Shown here piece after piece: positions 21,799-33,480 of a DNA stretch of 64,000 nt. Below the pieces are notes generated by a model. That model worked only from the letters and a program-made list of their open reading frames with translations. It did not search any database and had not been told where the DNA came from. The DNA is from Podocnemis expansa (lineage: Eukaryota; Chordata; Testudines; Podocnemididae). How positions within the stretch are numbered: position 1 is the first letter of the stretch; every line of letters begins with the position of its first letter. The stretch lies in the NCBI GenBank assembly GCA_007922195.1, contig ML682028.1, positions 16,376,156 through 16,440,155 of the forward strand. Direction: 5' to 3'. The translations under genes and the position numbers were made by a program.

Positions 21799-24197
21799 TA
21801 TAAAAAAAGTTAAACAGCCTAAATTCACTATCATTGTCCAGGCTTGATGACATAAAACATAATTATAGCATAGTAACAAGTAAGTATTTAAAAATATTTA
21901 TAGTGAACAGACTGAAGATTTATTAGAGAGATAAGACAGGTGAGGTAATATTTTATTGAACCTACTTCTGTTGGTGAGAGGGGGCATTTTAAAGCTTTTC
22001 TGGAGTTCTTCAGGTTCATTTGTAACATATGTAAAAATATTTGTTTGCAGTTGAAGTCAGCTGAGTATTTAAACCAGTTTAATTGACTAGTAGATTACAT
22101 ATTGCTAATAATGACTTTGCTTTGGAGTTTTATATGTTGTGATTACATGCTACCTTAGTCCTTTTTCGACTCCCACTCCTTTGGGTACTTTACATACGCT
22201 CTAGTTCCCAGTGATTTATCTGCTAGTCTCCAGCACACTTTGACAGTTTCTTTTAGCCCTCTGCTACCTTTTATATTCTTGGATTCTGGTTTCAGTTTTA
22301 GGACCAGGGTTCATTGTGATTAAGTCCACAAAGGACCCCAGATCATGTAGTCTGCCTTCTTTTCCTCACAAGTCAATAAATACCCCAACACCAAGCCAGC
22401 ATTAGGAGTTATTAGACCAAAGTATTACACCACTCAGGAGGCTAAACTGCTGTGTCGCACAGGAGATACTGAGGGTGAATTCTACCAGTGTAAGCTTACT
22501 GTACCTAATTTTCTTGAAAATAGAAAATGATGTGAAAAGTTTCTGTTTCAAAACCTGAGTACTCAGGTAGGTGTCTTAAATCATAACTTTGTAAAAACTA
22601 TACTGAAAATGAATACTGTTGCATTATTGCATTCTGTGGACCCTGCTATACCATACTACAAGTAATTTGTGACTACAGGTTCTGGGTTCTTCAGTTCTCA
22701 TGTTCCTGTTAGTACCAGGATGACTCACCGCCCTGCCCCCCCCCCCTTTTTTTTTTACAGAAACAGTAAGTGGTTTAATAAAAATAATTAATTGTCCTTA
22801 GCTAGAAAAAGTGGGATAAGACAGATCACTCTTTACCATTTAAATGGGTCTTAATTTAATCTATAACTTTTTTATATTTATTTCTTCTTGTAAATAAATG
22901 CACATTAATCTAAACTTCAGTGCTCTGGGGTAGATTGGAAAGCAAAGCTGTTGGCACTCATATGAACTGTAACATCCCATTTAGAATATATTTTAAAGTA
23001 TGTTTATTGAGATTTAAAGTTCTGAAGTAGCTTTACAAATATTTTTCTCAAATTAATATGTTGTATCTGTGTGTATTCTTAAAATGTTTAACTGTTGTAG
23101 CAGTGTAAGGTAAACTAATGTACAAACAGTGAATAATCTATAGGAGCCATGGTAGTTGTAGTTTATTTAGACTTCTCTTTGAAAATAAATATATCTGCTT
23201 CCAACCTTTTTTACTGTCCTTATGGGGAGAAGTTCAGAAGTTTGGTTTTTTCACTATGGCTCATTTAGAGTGTATATACTATGCTGCAGGCTAAGCCTGA
23301 GGAATCCTGTCTCAGAGAACTAGTAGGATTTTTCCCTCCATAGATCCCTTCAGCCTATACAGAATTGTAGCTGTCCTTTTAAGAAAGAATTGTATTTTTA
23401 GCTCTTATAGTTGTGGCAGAAATGACTGCAAAAAATCTCACTCCTACGGGATAACAGTGGCAGAGAGCTCAGCAGATGTTGGTGTCCTGAAGCTAAAAGG
23501 GCCTGTATGCAACTAGCCTCTGTACAGTAATGGTGCCTGCCTACGTTATCGCCGACAGGCATGGATGGTGTCTTACTACAGAGGGAGAAATGTGCCTTGC
23601 CTCAGAATCTTTGGGAGAAGATCGCAGAATAACTCTGTGAAAATTTAATCGAGATCTCTCAGAAGATTCAAGGGTCATCCCTGTGTATATAAGCAAACTT
23701 CTCTATATGCTTGGCCTTGCCAAGGCGTAGGTGGGAAGGAAAAGCAGATAGCACTACCTCTGTTTCTTTTCCAGCCATCTCTTCTAGTATGAGTAAATTA
23801 ATAAAATGTTTACAGCTTAAGTTGGGGGCTCAATTAATATATTATTGTAATGGAAAGTACAATGTCATGCTTAACAGAGGTTTCTTCTTCTACATTGTTC
23901 TTGCCCATACTCAACTGCCAGGAGCAACTGGACTGCAGTGGAGTCTCAGCCAGCTTATGGTTTGCAGCAAAGCCCAGGTCCAGTGTCCTCCATTTTCCTG
24001 GACCCCCTTATCTTTGCCATTCATACCAGGGGCTGTGACTCAGCTTCCTTGGACGTATTGGTGTTCTGCAGGGTGGTATTGGGGTCTCTGCTGAGCATGG
24101 ATCAGTGGTGCCAGATCAACTGTTGGCCTTCTGGCCTAACTCAGTTCCTTCTGTAGACTTCACAAGTGTGAGCAGAGTGCTTGGTGTCGGTTGTTGT

Positions 24198-24582
24198 GGG
24201 TATGTCTACACTTGCAAGTTAGGTCGAATTAAGGAGGCTTAATTCAAACTAATTTAGTACCTGTCTACAGTAGGCGTTCATTAGTTTGAATAAAGGAATT
24301 CCTTAATTCAGACTAATGAAAGCTTAGTTTGAATTAGTAAGACTTGCTGGTTCGTTCAAACTAAGCCCTTAGTTCGATCATTAATTCAACCTAAGGGCGA
24401 TGCAGACTAGGATTAACCCTTAGTTCGAATTAACAAAGTGGACTAATTTGACTTAACGTTAAGTTGAATTAGTCCACATTGTTAATTTGAACTAATAAGT
24501 TCAAGTTTAGTTTGAACTAAACTCAAACTTACTAGTTTTAATTAACAAATTCAAACTAACTTCTCCTAGCGTAGACATAGCC
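24198..24582 (+). mobile_element. Palindromic MITE with tatgtctacact-type ends
   Basis: Ends gggtatgtctacact and agcgtagacatagcc are inverted repeats. The 385-bp interior is built of many ttcgaatta / ttgaacta / agtttgaatta words in both orientations, with a strong inner fold around 24440-24560 (for example agtttgaactaaactcaaact). Target duplication is not clear. Confidence 0.7.
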
Positions 24583-24639
24583 TATGAGACAGCTGCTGGA
24601 GGATTGTTAGGGTCAACATAAGATGGAGTTTCTACACTC

Positions 24640-24823
24640 TTGCTGCATCAACCTCAGTATATCACCTGCAGCTCACCACCATAGAGGGACGTGGTAGTGC
24701 TGCATCATTGTAATGGGGCAGTTGCATCTATGGGAGATGACTGTAGATGTAGACACACACACACAACTGTGTGGACACAAGGTGCCTTGCTTTGACCTAA
24801 CTTGGTAGTGTAGACCAGGCCTT
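24640..24823 (+). mobile_element. DNA transposon fragment, right end
   Basis: It ends gacctaacttggtagtgtag and accaggcc, the same end class as the neighbouring MITE. The left end was not found. A short (CA)n tract lies at about 24752-24765. Confidence 0.45.
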
Positions 24824-25689
24824 AGCCTTGCAGTTCAGTCAGTGGTGGTCTGTTCTTTTCAGGCCCAAGCAGTAAGGGGTGTCTAGTGGACTAGCATCTT
24901 CCCAGCGCAGTTAACTACAGCTAACAGCACTGTTAGCCTAGGTGGAGGGAGAATGACCATACTTCAAAACTGCATTCGTACAGGGATTAGATGAGCTGTT
25001 TTGCTGAGCTGTAGCTGGCTGTTGCATCTTCACTCCTGTACCATCACCAGCTTCAATAGCACTTAAGCTTTAGCTCAGTCCCCCATACCTAATGGTCCAG
25101 ATTGCTGGGGTTTAAAAGCATCACTTTGTCCCGATTCAGGAAGTAGTAAGAAGTGTTATACCTCATGTAAACATTGCTGTAAGAAAATAGCTATAAGGAA
25201 AGGGATTTCATGAAGATAGTGTTAATACCAGTTGTGTTTAATTTTGTTCTGTTTTTCCTAATCATAAAACAACATGTTTAAGTCTCGATAATTCTTCTGC
25301 TGGAGTTTTCGGATTCATTTTTATTCATGGCTTGTAATGAATATATGTAGAGTTTCAGTAAGAGGGAGAGAAGACTGGATGATATGTGATAATGATTGTG
25401 TAATTTGTATAGCAGCTTTTTAAACAGTATTCTTAGGTTTCTTTAGTTTTTTACATGACTGCATCTAAAATGTCTCATAAAAAGAGAAATTAACTACCGC
25501 CTCTCTGGAAGATGGAGTAGCGAAGCCAGTGGAAAAATCTCTGCCACTAGCATAGGTAGCATCTTTACTGAGTGCTGCACTGATACCAGCAAAATTCGTT
25601 GCTCAGGCGTAAAGAAAGCCACACATCCCTCTCCTCCCGCATGGCATAAGTTTTACTGGCATTAGCCTTTGCGTGGATAGTGCTGTTTT

Positions 25690-25848
25690 GCCAGTCTAGT
25701 TACCCCTGTTTGTTTAGGTGGTTTTATTATGTCAGCTAGACAGTTTTCACCCATCATCATAACTCAGCTGCAGAAGCCCTCTAACAGTGGTTCAGCTGTA
25801 CTATATTAGCTGTGTTTTCATAAGTTTTAAGTTTAGACTAGCCCTTAG
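25690..25848 (+). mobile_element. Possible DNA transposon fragment
   Basis: It ends ttttaagtttagactagccc, a diverged form of the tgtagacaagccc end seen at 21798. The rest is unassigned. Confidence 0.3.
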
Positions 25849-26029
25849 TCTCTAAATTGGACCCTACACTGAGCCTTGTGAAACCTAACTTGTTAGACAT
25901 CTTCACGGGGCTTTCCTGCCAATTACTGCGTCTGTTTTCTTCTTCAGATTCTAAATCAATACTCATAGTGATGGGCGCCTTCAGTAAAACAGTCTGTGTG
26001 CACTGCGAATGGAGCTTCAGATACTACTA

Positions 26030-26165
26030 GTGGGCATTTTAAGAAAAGCTCATAGAAAAGGCTATGAACATTAAGTAACTTGCTCAGGGCAATAGAAGGC
26101 ATTTGAAAGAGAGCAGGGCTGCTGAGTGATAGATTTAGTTCCCATTGCTACACACAGACCTTTGA
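26030..26165 (-). repeat. Diverged MIR-type SINE, minus strand
   Basis: The words taagtaacttgctcagggca and agcagggctgctgagtgat recall the reverse complement of the MIR body. The match is weak. Confidence 0.35.
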
Positions 26166-26258
26166 AGTACTGCTTCTCTTGAAGACAAAATAAATTTACC
26201 TTGATTTTGCTAGTGACACAGTGTGCGCATCCCGTTAACAATGTGTTTTCTTTTTTAG

Positions 26259-26327
26259 TATATCTTTGGGGAGTTCAGCCCAGATGAGTTTAATCAGTTC
26301 TTTGTGACTCCTCGATGCTCTGTTGAG
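26259..26327 (+). CDS. USP10: USP10 exon 2: G3BP-binding N-terminus
   Basis: This 69-base exon has a ttttttag acceptor and GAG/gtaaga donor, phase 0 at both ends. It encodes 23 residues, about residues 8-30: YIFGEFSPDEFNQFFVTPRC followed by SVE. The FGxF segment is the short motif by which USP10 binds the NTF2-like domain of G3BP1/2 and opposes stress-granule condensation (family knowledge). Mammalian USP10 reads FGDF; here the third position is Glu (GAG), a conservative change. The phase-0 start agrees with an upstream exon that ends in a complete codon. Confidence 0.95.
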
Positions 26328-27734
26328 GTAAGAACTATATTTTGATATTTTACCTGAAGATGGGATGCATATCGGTTCACATAAATGTAGTACGTTTATT
26401 AGTGTGGTAATTAATATAAATAATTAAAAATACAACAATCAATATTGGTTTTATAGTTCTTTACTAGTATTAACAAAATTCAACTGTTCATTGTAGATCT
26501 CTCTGGGATGTAATTTGTTTGTGTTTGTATTTGTATTGATCTCACATTAATTTCGCACTCCTTTTCCTGTCCAGATATGTGGCAGCTATAGTTCTTGCTA
26601 AGCAGTGGTCTTTTGTTCAGTGTTGGATGTAGTAGCAAATTTCTCATCAACATTCCTGCTTGTAGGTGAAATTCCAGATTTATTGAGCCAAAGCACTGTA
26701 GCACTTTCCCAACAGTACCTGATGTGGTCCTCTGCTTCCTGTTATCCAGAGTTTTGTAGTTGTTGGATTCAAAATGCTGGGGGCACTGGGGTGTGGAAGG
26801 AGGTATTCATTGGGTCCCGCAAAAAGAACCAGAAACCTCCAAGATCCCTGTAGGAACTGTGAGGAAGTAGGAAATGCATTGTTTGCACTTTCCTCTAATC
26901 TTTCCCTTCTACCTAGACAAAACGAACACCCATAACTGTATGTATCTGTGAGGGAAAATTCCCTCCCTTGAAATGAATGTATAAGGTAAGTTCTGTCGTC
27001 AGTCACTAATGTGATCTTAGTAAGGTTCTCTTGTAGCAGTTTAATTTTCAGGTTCTTCATGGCATATGGAAATTCACTGTCCTGTTATCTATTTATATGT
27101 TCTTGGGTACATCGATAACAGGCACTGGTAGCTTTTCATACTGCTTGCATGAAGGAGTGTGAAAGATGGTAGAAGATGATGAGGAAAAAGTAGGCTGGAA
27201 GAAGGCATGCAAAGGGTAAGGGTAGGAAGGCAAAAAAAGGAGAAGCAAGGCCAGCATGAAGAGAATTTAATTGGTAGGTAGCGACTTCCTGCTTTTTTAT
27301 GTAAGTTAAAGCTACACAGAAATGTTTCTATTGCCAATAGATCAGAGGAAATAGATGCATTTGTTGGATTCACAGTATAATTCCTAGGTGCCATGATGAC
27401 CGGGTGCCCAGGGTTTGAGGAGCCTTGCCCTATTAGAAATCAAGAATGGCTATGTGTATATGTCAAATCCTTCACAGGTGTAAGAAAAAATACATACATA
27501 GGGGATATTTAGTATGTCTCCTCTGCTTTCATTCTGAGCCCTTGATAGCTCTGATGACTTGCTAGTATCAGAAATAAGGTCATTTTATATACTCCTGAAG
27601 TTACTGTGCATAACATAATGTCACCCTCTTGCTCCAAATCTGGCGGTGTAAAGCTCTTCCTTGAAGCTGCCTTTTCATGCTTAGGTTTACTGAAACAATG
27701 TGAGCATATCCTCTGAGAGCTCTACCTGGAAGTC

Positions 27735-27875
27735 TTTAAACCATGATTTGAGGACTTCAGTGACTCAGTCAGATTAGGAGTCTACTGCAGGAGCGAGTGG
27801 GAAGTTCTGGGCCTGCATTGTGCAGGAGATCAAACTAGATGATCATATCAGGCCATTCTGATCTTAAAAGTGTGA
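27735..27875 (+). mobile_element. CR1 LINE 3' end, plus strand
   Basis: The series gcctgcattgtgcaggagat, caaactagatgatcatatca and ggccattctgatcttaaaa is the sense-strand CR1 3' terminus. Confidence 0.8.
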
Positions 27876-28797
27876 ATTTATAAAGAAGGAACAGAAATGA
27901 TCATCAGGGCTCCATGTGACATATCAGAAACTTTAGTTCATTCTTATCCCAGTGGTTTGCAAAGGTTTACCTGACCTACTAATGCCAAAACTCTCTGATT
28001 TTGTCAGGTCTGCTCACCAGTCACTTGGGGTGATGAGCAAAATTGTACTTGGTGATGGAGCCCTGAGATGGCTGTTCCCCATTCTCTTAGGATAGAGTAG
28101 CGGTCGTCAGACTTGGTTACCCTGTGCCCCCCCCCACTCCTGTCTATGCACCCTGCCATGCCCTACTTAGCTGGGCTAGGAGTAGGGCGAGTGCATATTT
28201 CCCTGCATCCGCCCCCCCAAAACTTACCTCATGCTTTGAAGACCTCTGGGATAGACAAATTGATAAGTAGAGAAGACCAATGGGGCAGTAGCACAGAAGT
28301 TTAAATGTGGGATGGAGCATGAGCAACTCCAGTCAGTGATGAGTGTCCTTTGTCAGCTGTCTTGAAATCTACTATTGTGGGGCTTCTCTTCTGCACAAGC
28401 ATGCCACCACTGTTCACCTCATGAAATTAAATGAGGTATTCTGTTTTCAAGGTACCCTTACACTGAAAATCAGGTCACCCTACTAGTAGGGTAGCCATGA
28501 GTCTTGGTGCACATTCCTGGAGTTTGTAGTTTTACTCTGGACGGTGGTAAATCACTTCAAACTACTGATGGTGTAAAGAGGGAAGCAAAGGGTCAGGAAT
28601 AATTTAAAATGGATTTTGTGATTAAAAGAAAATCCCAGTTGAATTTAGACTTTTCCAAAACAAATCTATGTTGCCCTGACCTTGTCAAGAAAGTGGGCGG
28701 AGTGTCAATAAGCTGCAAATATGCAGTAAAACTGACGTTTTTCATCACTTCATTGAGAATAACTTTATAACTATGTTTATCTTGGCAGCACAGAGAT

Positions 28798-28950
28798 GAA
28801 TTTTCAAACTTGGGTGCATACAGGAAGGCACCTAAATCTGTCATTTATAAATATAAGTGCAAATTGAGATGCTTAAATCAACATGTGGTGGCCTAAAATG
28901 AAGCACTTGTATATATTTTAGGCACCTAAATTTGAAGATTTTGACATACA
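28798..28950. repeat. Diverged ttttcaaa/aggcacctaaat repeat
   Basis: gaattttcaaacttgggtgc and aggcacctaaatttgaagat form loose inverted ends around a ggcacctaaa-rich interior. Similar sequences occur at 33275-33480 and 42675-42865, so it is interspersed. The class is not assigned. Confidence 0.45.
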
Positions 28951-29827
28951 AGCTACTTTACTATAATCTTCATAATGGCTTGAGCAAATTGGGGCATTGC
29001 CTTGAAAGAGTATTTCAGATGTTTTGATGTGAATTTCACGTGAGTGAGTTTTTATTTGACTAAGGAATAGAGTTCGAACATCTGTCATGTTTTGTCTATT
29101 TGTATTTGTTCATTCACTGAGCCCTGTGTTTACTCAGAGATTTAGAAAAGGTGCATACATTTCTTGTTCTGTTTTCTGTTTTACTATCCTCATCTTCCCA
29201 TTACTCCATCCATTCATTCTCTCTTCTGTCCAGGAAGGGGTGATGTTTATATAGTTAAGTAATGTCTAAAATATGAATAGCTCATTAGGAATACAGAAAT
29301 CTTGACATTCTTTGTATTATACTTTACTATATCTAAAGTACTTTATATGATAGTATACAAGAAAGTATTTTATTTTGTAATTGTTCAAAGAAACCGAAAA
29401 GGTTCAGATTCAGTAGAGAAGTGTTTGTGACATGCCACACTCTAATCCATTAGCATTTAGGACAATGGTACCAGTTATCTGTATGTCAGCTTGTCCTGTG
29501 TTTTCTGTGGCAAACATGAGGGCCTTGATTGCTTTTATTCAGAAGTGAGAGGGCAGGGGGAGGAGGCTGGGAAGGATGAGAAAGCCAGTCTACCCAGCAA
29601 ACACTAGCTCAAACAAAGGAATACCTATTTCAGTGTGTTGAATAGTTCAAGGTTTGGTTTGCTTTTCCAACTGAGTGCAGTTTGAACCCTCACAGGGAAG
29701 ATTCAGGGAACATGGGTACAAATAACAGAGTGAAAATGCACGGAACAAAAAATACATCCCCAGATCTAAAGTATATCGCCCCCTTCAGTTATCCCAGCTA
29801 ACCCATCAACAAAGGAAGTTTTCTAGT

Positions 29828-29860
29828 ATTTTATTTATTTATTTATTTATTTTTTTAAAT
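29828..29860. repeat. (TTTA)n microsatellite
   Basis: About seven ATTT units followed by a T run. Confidence 0.9.
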
Positions 29861-30714
29861 TTAAGGAAGGGTTTATTTTCTCTGCCACCATTTAGAATAT
29901 TGTGGAGGCTAAACTTTGAGAGATGAGCCAGTGCCAGACAGTAACTCTTTATTCAGTAAGTCTTCTACTTTATCAGTTTCAGGGTCAGTTTCTGGCAGTA
30001 GTGGACTTCTCTTTTTTTCACTCCCAACATCTCCTAGGCTCCTTACAGATTCTATCCACTTATCTCTTCCTCCTCCTTTCTGGCATAAACTCTTTGTTAC
30101 AGCAAGTTCCTTCCAAAACTAAGATGCCTCACCTGAGTTCTACAGTGACCTGTTCATTCCTCCCTCCTCTTCAGTATCTGAGACCATAAAAAGAGGTGAG
30201 ATTCCATCAGTACATCTCACCCGCCCCATTAAAGATATCTGCAGTCATTTCTCAAAGTGGTACAACACTACATGATGCTGTTAATTCCATACTAAGTCTA
30301 GATGAACAATGGAGCATCATTATGCAAAATGCCTTCCACTTCTGGTTTACTATAAATTTCAACCCTGCTTCCCAGAAAAAAAGATCTTGCCACAGTGAAT
30401 CCCTTTCTTTATCACCCTTGTTTATCTGGGGCTGAAGATGAGAGTGATGCAGAGGTTCCAGTTTGTTAAAAATGTGCCAGCCTTCCTTCTCAGTGACCTG
30501 TCACTGTGCTGTATCACTCCACTGATTTCTAGTCTCCTTCACTTGCCAAATCAAGATCAACATGCATGATCTTCAGAGCAGGCCAAATTGTGTTATCAAC
30601 CAGATCTTCTTCCATGAACCTTCAAGTCAGCTGTTTTTCCATGGAACGAGGCAATTTACAATGCCCAATGCAGAATATATAACAGATTAAGATGTTCAGC
30701 TGTGGAATGAATAA

Positions 30715-30995
30715 TAGAAACTGGAAAGGACCGTACCAGGTCATCAAGTCCAGTCCCCTGCACTCATGACAGGACCGAGTACCCCCATTAAGCCATCCCT
30801 GACGTGTGTGTCTAACCTGCTCTTAAAAACCTCCAAAGTAGGAGATTCTGCAACCTGCTGAGGCAACTTACTCCACTGTTTAATCACCCTGGCAGTTAGG
30901 AATTTTTTCCTAATGTTTAGGTTGACCTCAACCCCCCCCCCCCCCCCCCCGCTGTAATTTAAGCCTATTGGTTCTTGTCCTATCAGACTTCCAGA
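30715..30995 (-). mobile_element. CR1 LINE 3' portion, minus strand, with C19 tract
   Basis: It shares with the copy at 12642 the words tgcactcatgacaggaccga, tgctcttaaaaacctccaa, ggaattttttcctaatg and ctgtaatttaagcctattgg. At 30932-30950 it carries 19 consecutive C residues where CR1 copies normally have only a few (aatctcccttgctg-like). Confidence 0.85.
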
Positions 30996-31739
30996 GGAGA
31001 CTAAAGTTGATCATTCTTGGAGTACACAAGATGAAGAGAGATTTCCCGGTGTATATACCTCCACCCAGAGCCTCCTATAACCATAAGAAAAGCAGAAGAC
31101 TTCAGGAGACCTCACTGAGAAACTTGCTGTGTAGATCTAATTTAGCTGTAGAGAACATGTATAATACGGGCATGTGCTCTGCAGAAAATCCTAAGAGTTC
31201 TTGAAGCAAAGTGGGTTTCAAGAGGATGTGTGCTTATACATTTGCAGTTCAAAATGAGGTCCCCTTTACAACAGTACATTATTCTGTCTAAAAACTGTCG
31301 TACAAACTTTGCAGAAGAAGTTAAACATCTGTGTATAATTTAATACTTCATTGGACTTGCTATGGGTGCAAAGTTCCAAGTTACCTTGGGTTTTTCATCT
31401 GAAACAATGATAATGCAATTTGTTAATCCTTTCAGTTGCAGTATGCTTGAGGTAGACTCACACACAGGTGATAGTGCCGCCTTGTCATGCAAGAGTGAAA
31501 GGGTTGCATTAATTCACCAACTCGAGGTAATGGTGTAAAATGTTTGCTTCAAAGTGTTTGATTCTCTATCCAGCTACTAACCATGCACTGTGGCACGATT
31601 CAGGTTGGCAGTATGACACTAATAATCTTAATTCTTCTATTGTGAACAGAATAAAATGATCCAGAATAGCTTTTTAAAATTTTGCTCTGTATTTTTAATC
31701 ATCATATTTGAAATTCTTCAAAGACAATATTACTTATGG

Positions 31740-31945
31740 ATGAAGTAGTGTTGTCAGTCAAAAGGGCTGAGTTCTGCTGTGGCCAAAGATTTCTAGTGTG
31801 AAATTTAGCAAGCCGCTTAATCTCTTTGTCCATCAGTTTCCTCATCTGAAAATGGGTATTTCCATACCTTTAATTCTTGGTATGTTTCTGCTGCCTGTGG
31901 AGAATCCTGAAGTGACCTGGAGGATAAGCTTTGGTGCTAGAGTTG
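31740..31945 (+). repeat. MIR-type SINE, plus strand
   Basis: It contains caagccgcttaatctctttg and catcagtttcctcatctgaa followed by aatgggtat, the conserved MIR core in sense orientation. The tRNA-like head is poorly preserved. Confidence 0.7.
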
Positions 31946-32181
31946 ACACCTCAAGGTGATGGTAGTCTTTATCTGTCATCTCAAATTATGGTATATTAGT
32001 CTCTGTAGATTGTCAGACTATAGTGTGGGGATTGGATATTGTTTTGGAAGACTGGATATAAAGAGTGATGAATAGCATTCAATTGTTTTTAAATGATTCA
32101 GCTATTTCTCATTAAATTAATATAAAATGTTGTTTCTAAAGAGCTGTTCTGCCTATCAGTAAACCTTTTTTTCTTTTGCAG

Positions 32182-32227
32182 CTTCCCCCATACAATGAAA
32201 CAGTTTCTTGTGGTATTAAGTCTACAG
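32182..32227 (+). CDS. USP10: USP10 exon 3
   Basis: This 46-base exon has a cttttgcag acceptor and ACAG/gtgagc donor; it starts in phase 0 and ends in phase 1. It encodes LPPYNETVSCGIKST plus a split Gly codon, about residues 31-45. LPPY is conserved in the family; the following residues differ from mammals. No known motif lies here; it is part of the disordered N-terminal region. Confidence 0.93.
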
Positions 32228-32958
32228 GTGAGCTTCATGATGGTAAAAAAAAAAAAAAAAAAAAAAATCATTCTTTCTTTCATTTAACTTTGTTTCTGAG
32301 TTCTGAGGCTTTTCCACAGGGGATCCTGCTGTAGGACAAACTGTCTTTAGTTCAGTTCAGATTGATTAGCATGTTTATGTGCATGTGTTTGGTAGACTGC
32401 TTTTTCAACACCTGTTGCCCACTGAAATCTACAAGAATGTTTGAGAATCTTGTTTTAACTTTAGCTAACCGTAGAAAGTATGCTCACCCTCCACTGTGGT
32501 TGATTGTGCTGTAACAATTCTATTAAAACTTTCTTTCTGAAGCTTTTAGAATTCAGGTGAAAGAATTGCCCTTAGAGCTAGAACTTAATATGGGAATTCT
32601 TAACCAAGGAGCAACTAAAATAAATAACTTGGATAGCACTTAACTGTCTGTGGACTTTTACTGCCCCCTCTGTAGAAGTCTCAATTGAGTGTTTTTTTGG
32701 CAGTCGCAACCTGAAGATGGCTCTCACAGCGGTGTTCTGCTCAGTGTTCACTCTGACATTCTGTTTCTGTGTGGCTCAGCTGTTTTTCTGGAAAATCCTT
32801 TTTTGGAGAGAGGGAGAAAGCATGACTCTTCTGTGTAGAAATGTGTTACTGTGCTTTTATTTAAAGTAGTAATAGTCATCATTTCCCTCTCGACCCCACC
32901 CGTGCACACCTTTTCCCAACAGCTTAAAAGGCCACTCCACCAACCAAAAAGGAAGACA

Positions 32959-32988
32959 CCCCCCCCCCCCCCCCCAAAAAAAAAAAAA
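32959..32988. repeat. C17 followed by A13
   Basis: Two adjoining homopolymers that together form a pyrimidine-to-purine switch. Length may vary between assemblies. Confidence 0.9.
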
Positions 32989-33034
32989 CAACCCAAACCA
33001 CCACACACAACCAGAACCTCCTGCCTGGATTCAT

Positions 33035-33165
33035 AAAGTAGGTAAATATTGTCATTTTACAGCCAAGTTAAAAGGGTTGTAGAGAAGTTGATTTGTCTGA
33101 GGGTATTTGGCAAGCTTGTGACAAAAATGGGGATAGAATCTAGATCTCCCTAAAAATATGCTTGG
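33035..33165 (-). repeat. MIR-type SINE fragment, minus strand
   Basis: tgtcattttacagccaagtt and gggatagaatctagatctcc match reverse-complement MIR words. Confidence 0.5.
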
Positions 33166-33274
33166 TGTTTTACATTTGGAAGCCTTTAGAATAGCCATTA
33201 AAATTTTGTAAAAGAACAAAACCCACAAGATAACAATAGGGAAAGCATGAACATATCCAGATAAAAGTCATTGG

Positions 33275-33480
33275 CCATAATTTTTCAAATTTCGGTGACT
33301 AAACTTTGATGCTTAAACAAAGATTGAGGATACCCAGCTAATCTCATCAGTGGTATTGAGCATCAAAAACTTTATTTGAAGTCCGTGGAAGTAGCAGGTG
33401 CTTGGCACCTGTGGAAATCTGGTAATCTTTTTCAGGTGCCTAAATATGGATTTTTAGGTGCCTGACTGTAAACGCCTGGC
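33275..33480. repeat. Interspersed ggtgcctaaatatgg-type repeat
   Basis: ataatttttcaaatttcggt at left and caggtgcctaaatatgg / ttaggtgcctgac at right resemble the repeat at 28798-28950. Confidence 0.4.

Larger units (their letters stand above)
1..26258 (+). other. USP10: USP10 intron 1, 3' part; no coding exon seen
   Basis: About 26 kb precede the first recognisable exon. No ATG exon encoding the short N-terminal peptide and ending in a donor was found by eye, and there is no CpG island, so this is read as the distal part of a long first intron. It contains the minisatellite, PLE, Harbinger, CR1, MIR and MITE remnants listed separately. The stretches 1140-4420, 4640-5360, 5630-6300, 6430-7370, 7440-8930, 9900-10580, 10680-12630, 14410-15400, 15460-17000, 17250-18440, 20150-20510, 21810-24190 and 25000-25490 hold no feature I can support beyond simple repeats. 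Confidence 0.8.
26328..32181 (+). other. USP10: USP10 intron 2
   Basis: 5854 bases with canonical gt-ag ends. It holds a CR1 3' end (27735-27875), a gattttcaaa-type repeat (28798-28950), an ATTT microsatellite (29828-29860), a minus-strand CR1 (30715-30995) and a MIR-type SINE (31740-31945). The open frames around 27089-27394 and 29916-30435 have no recognisable product. Confidence 0.85.
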
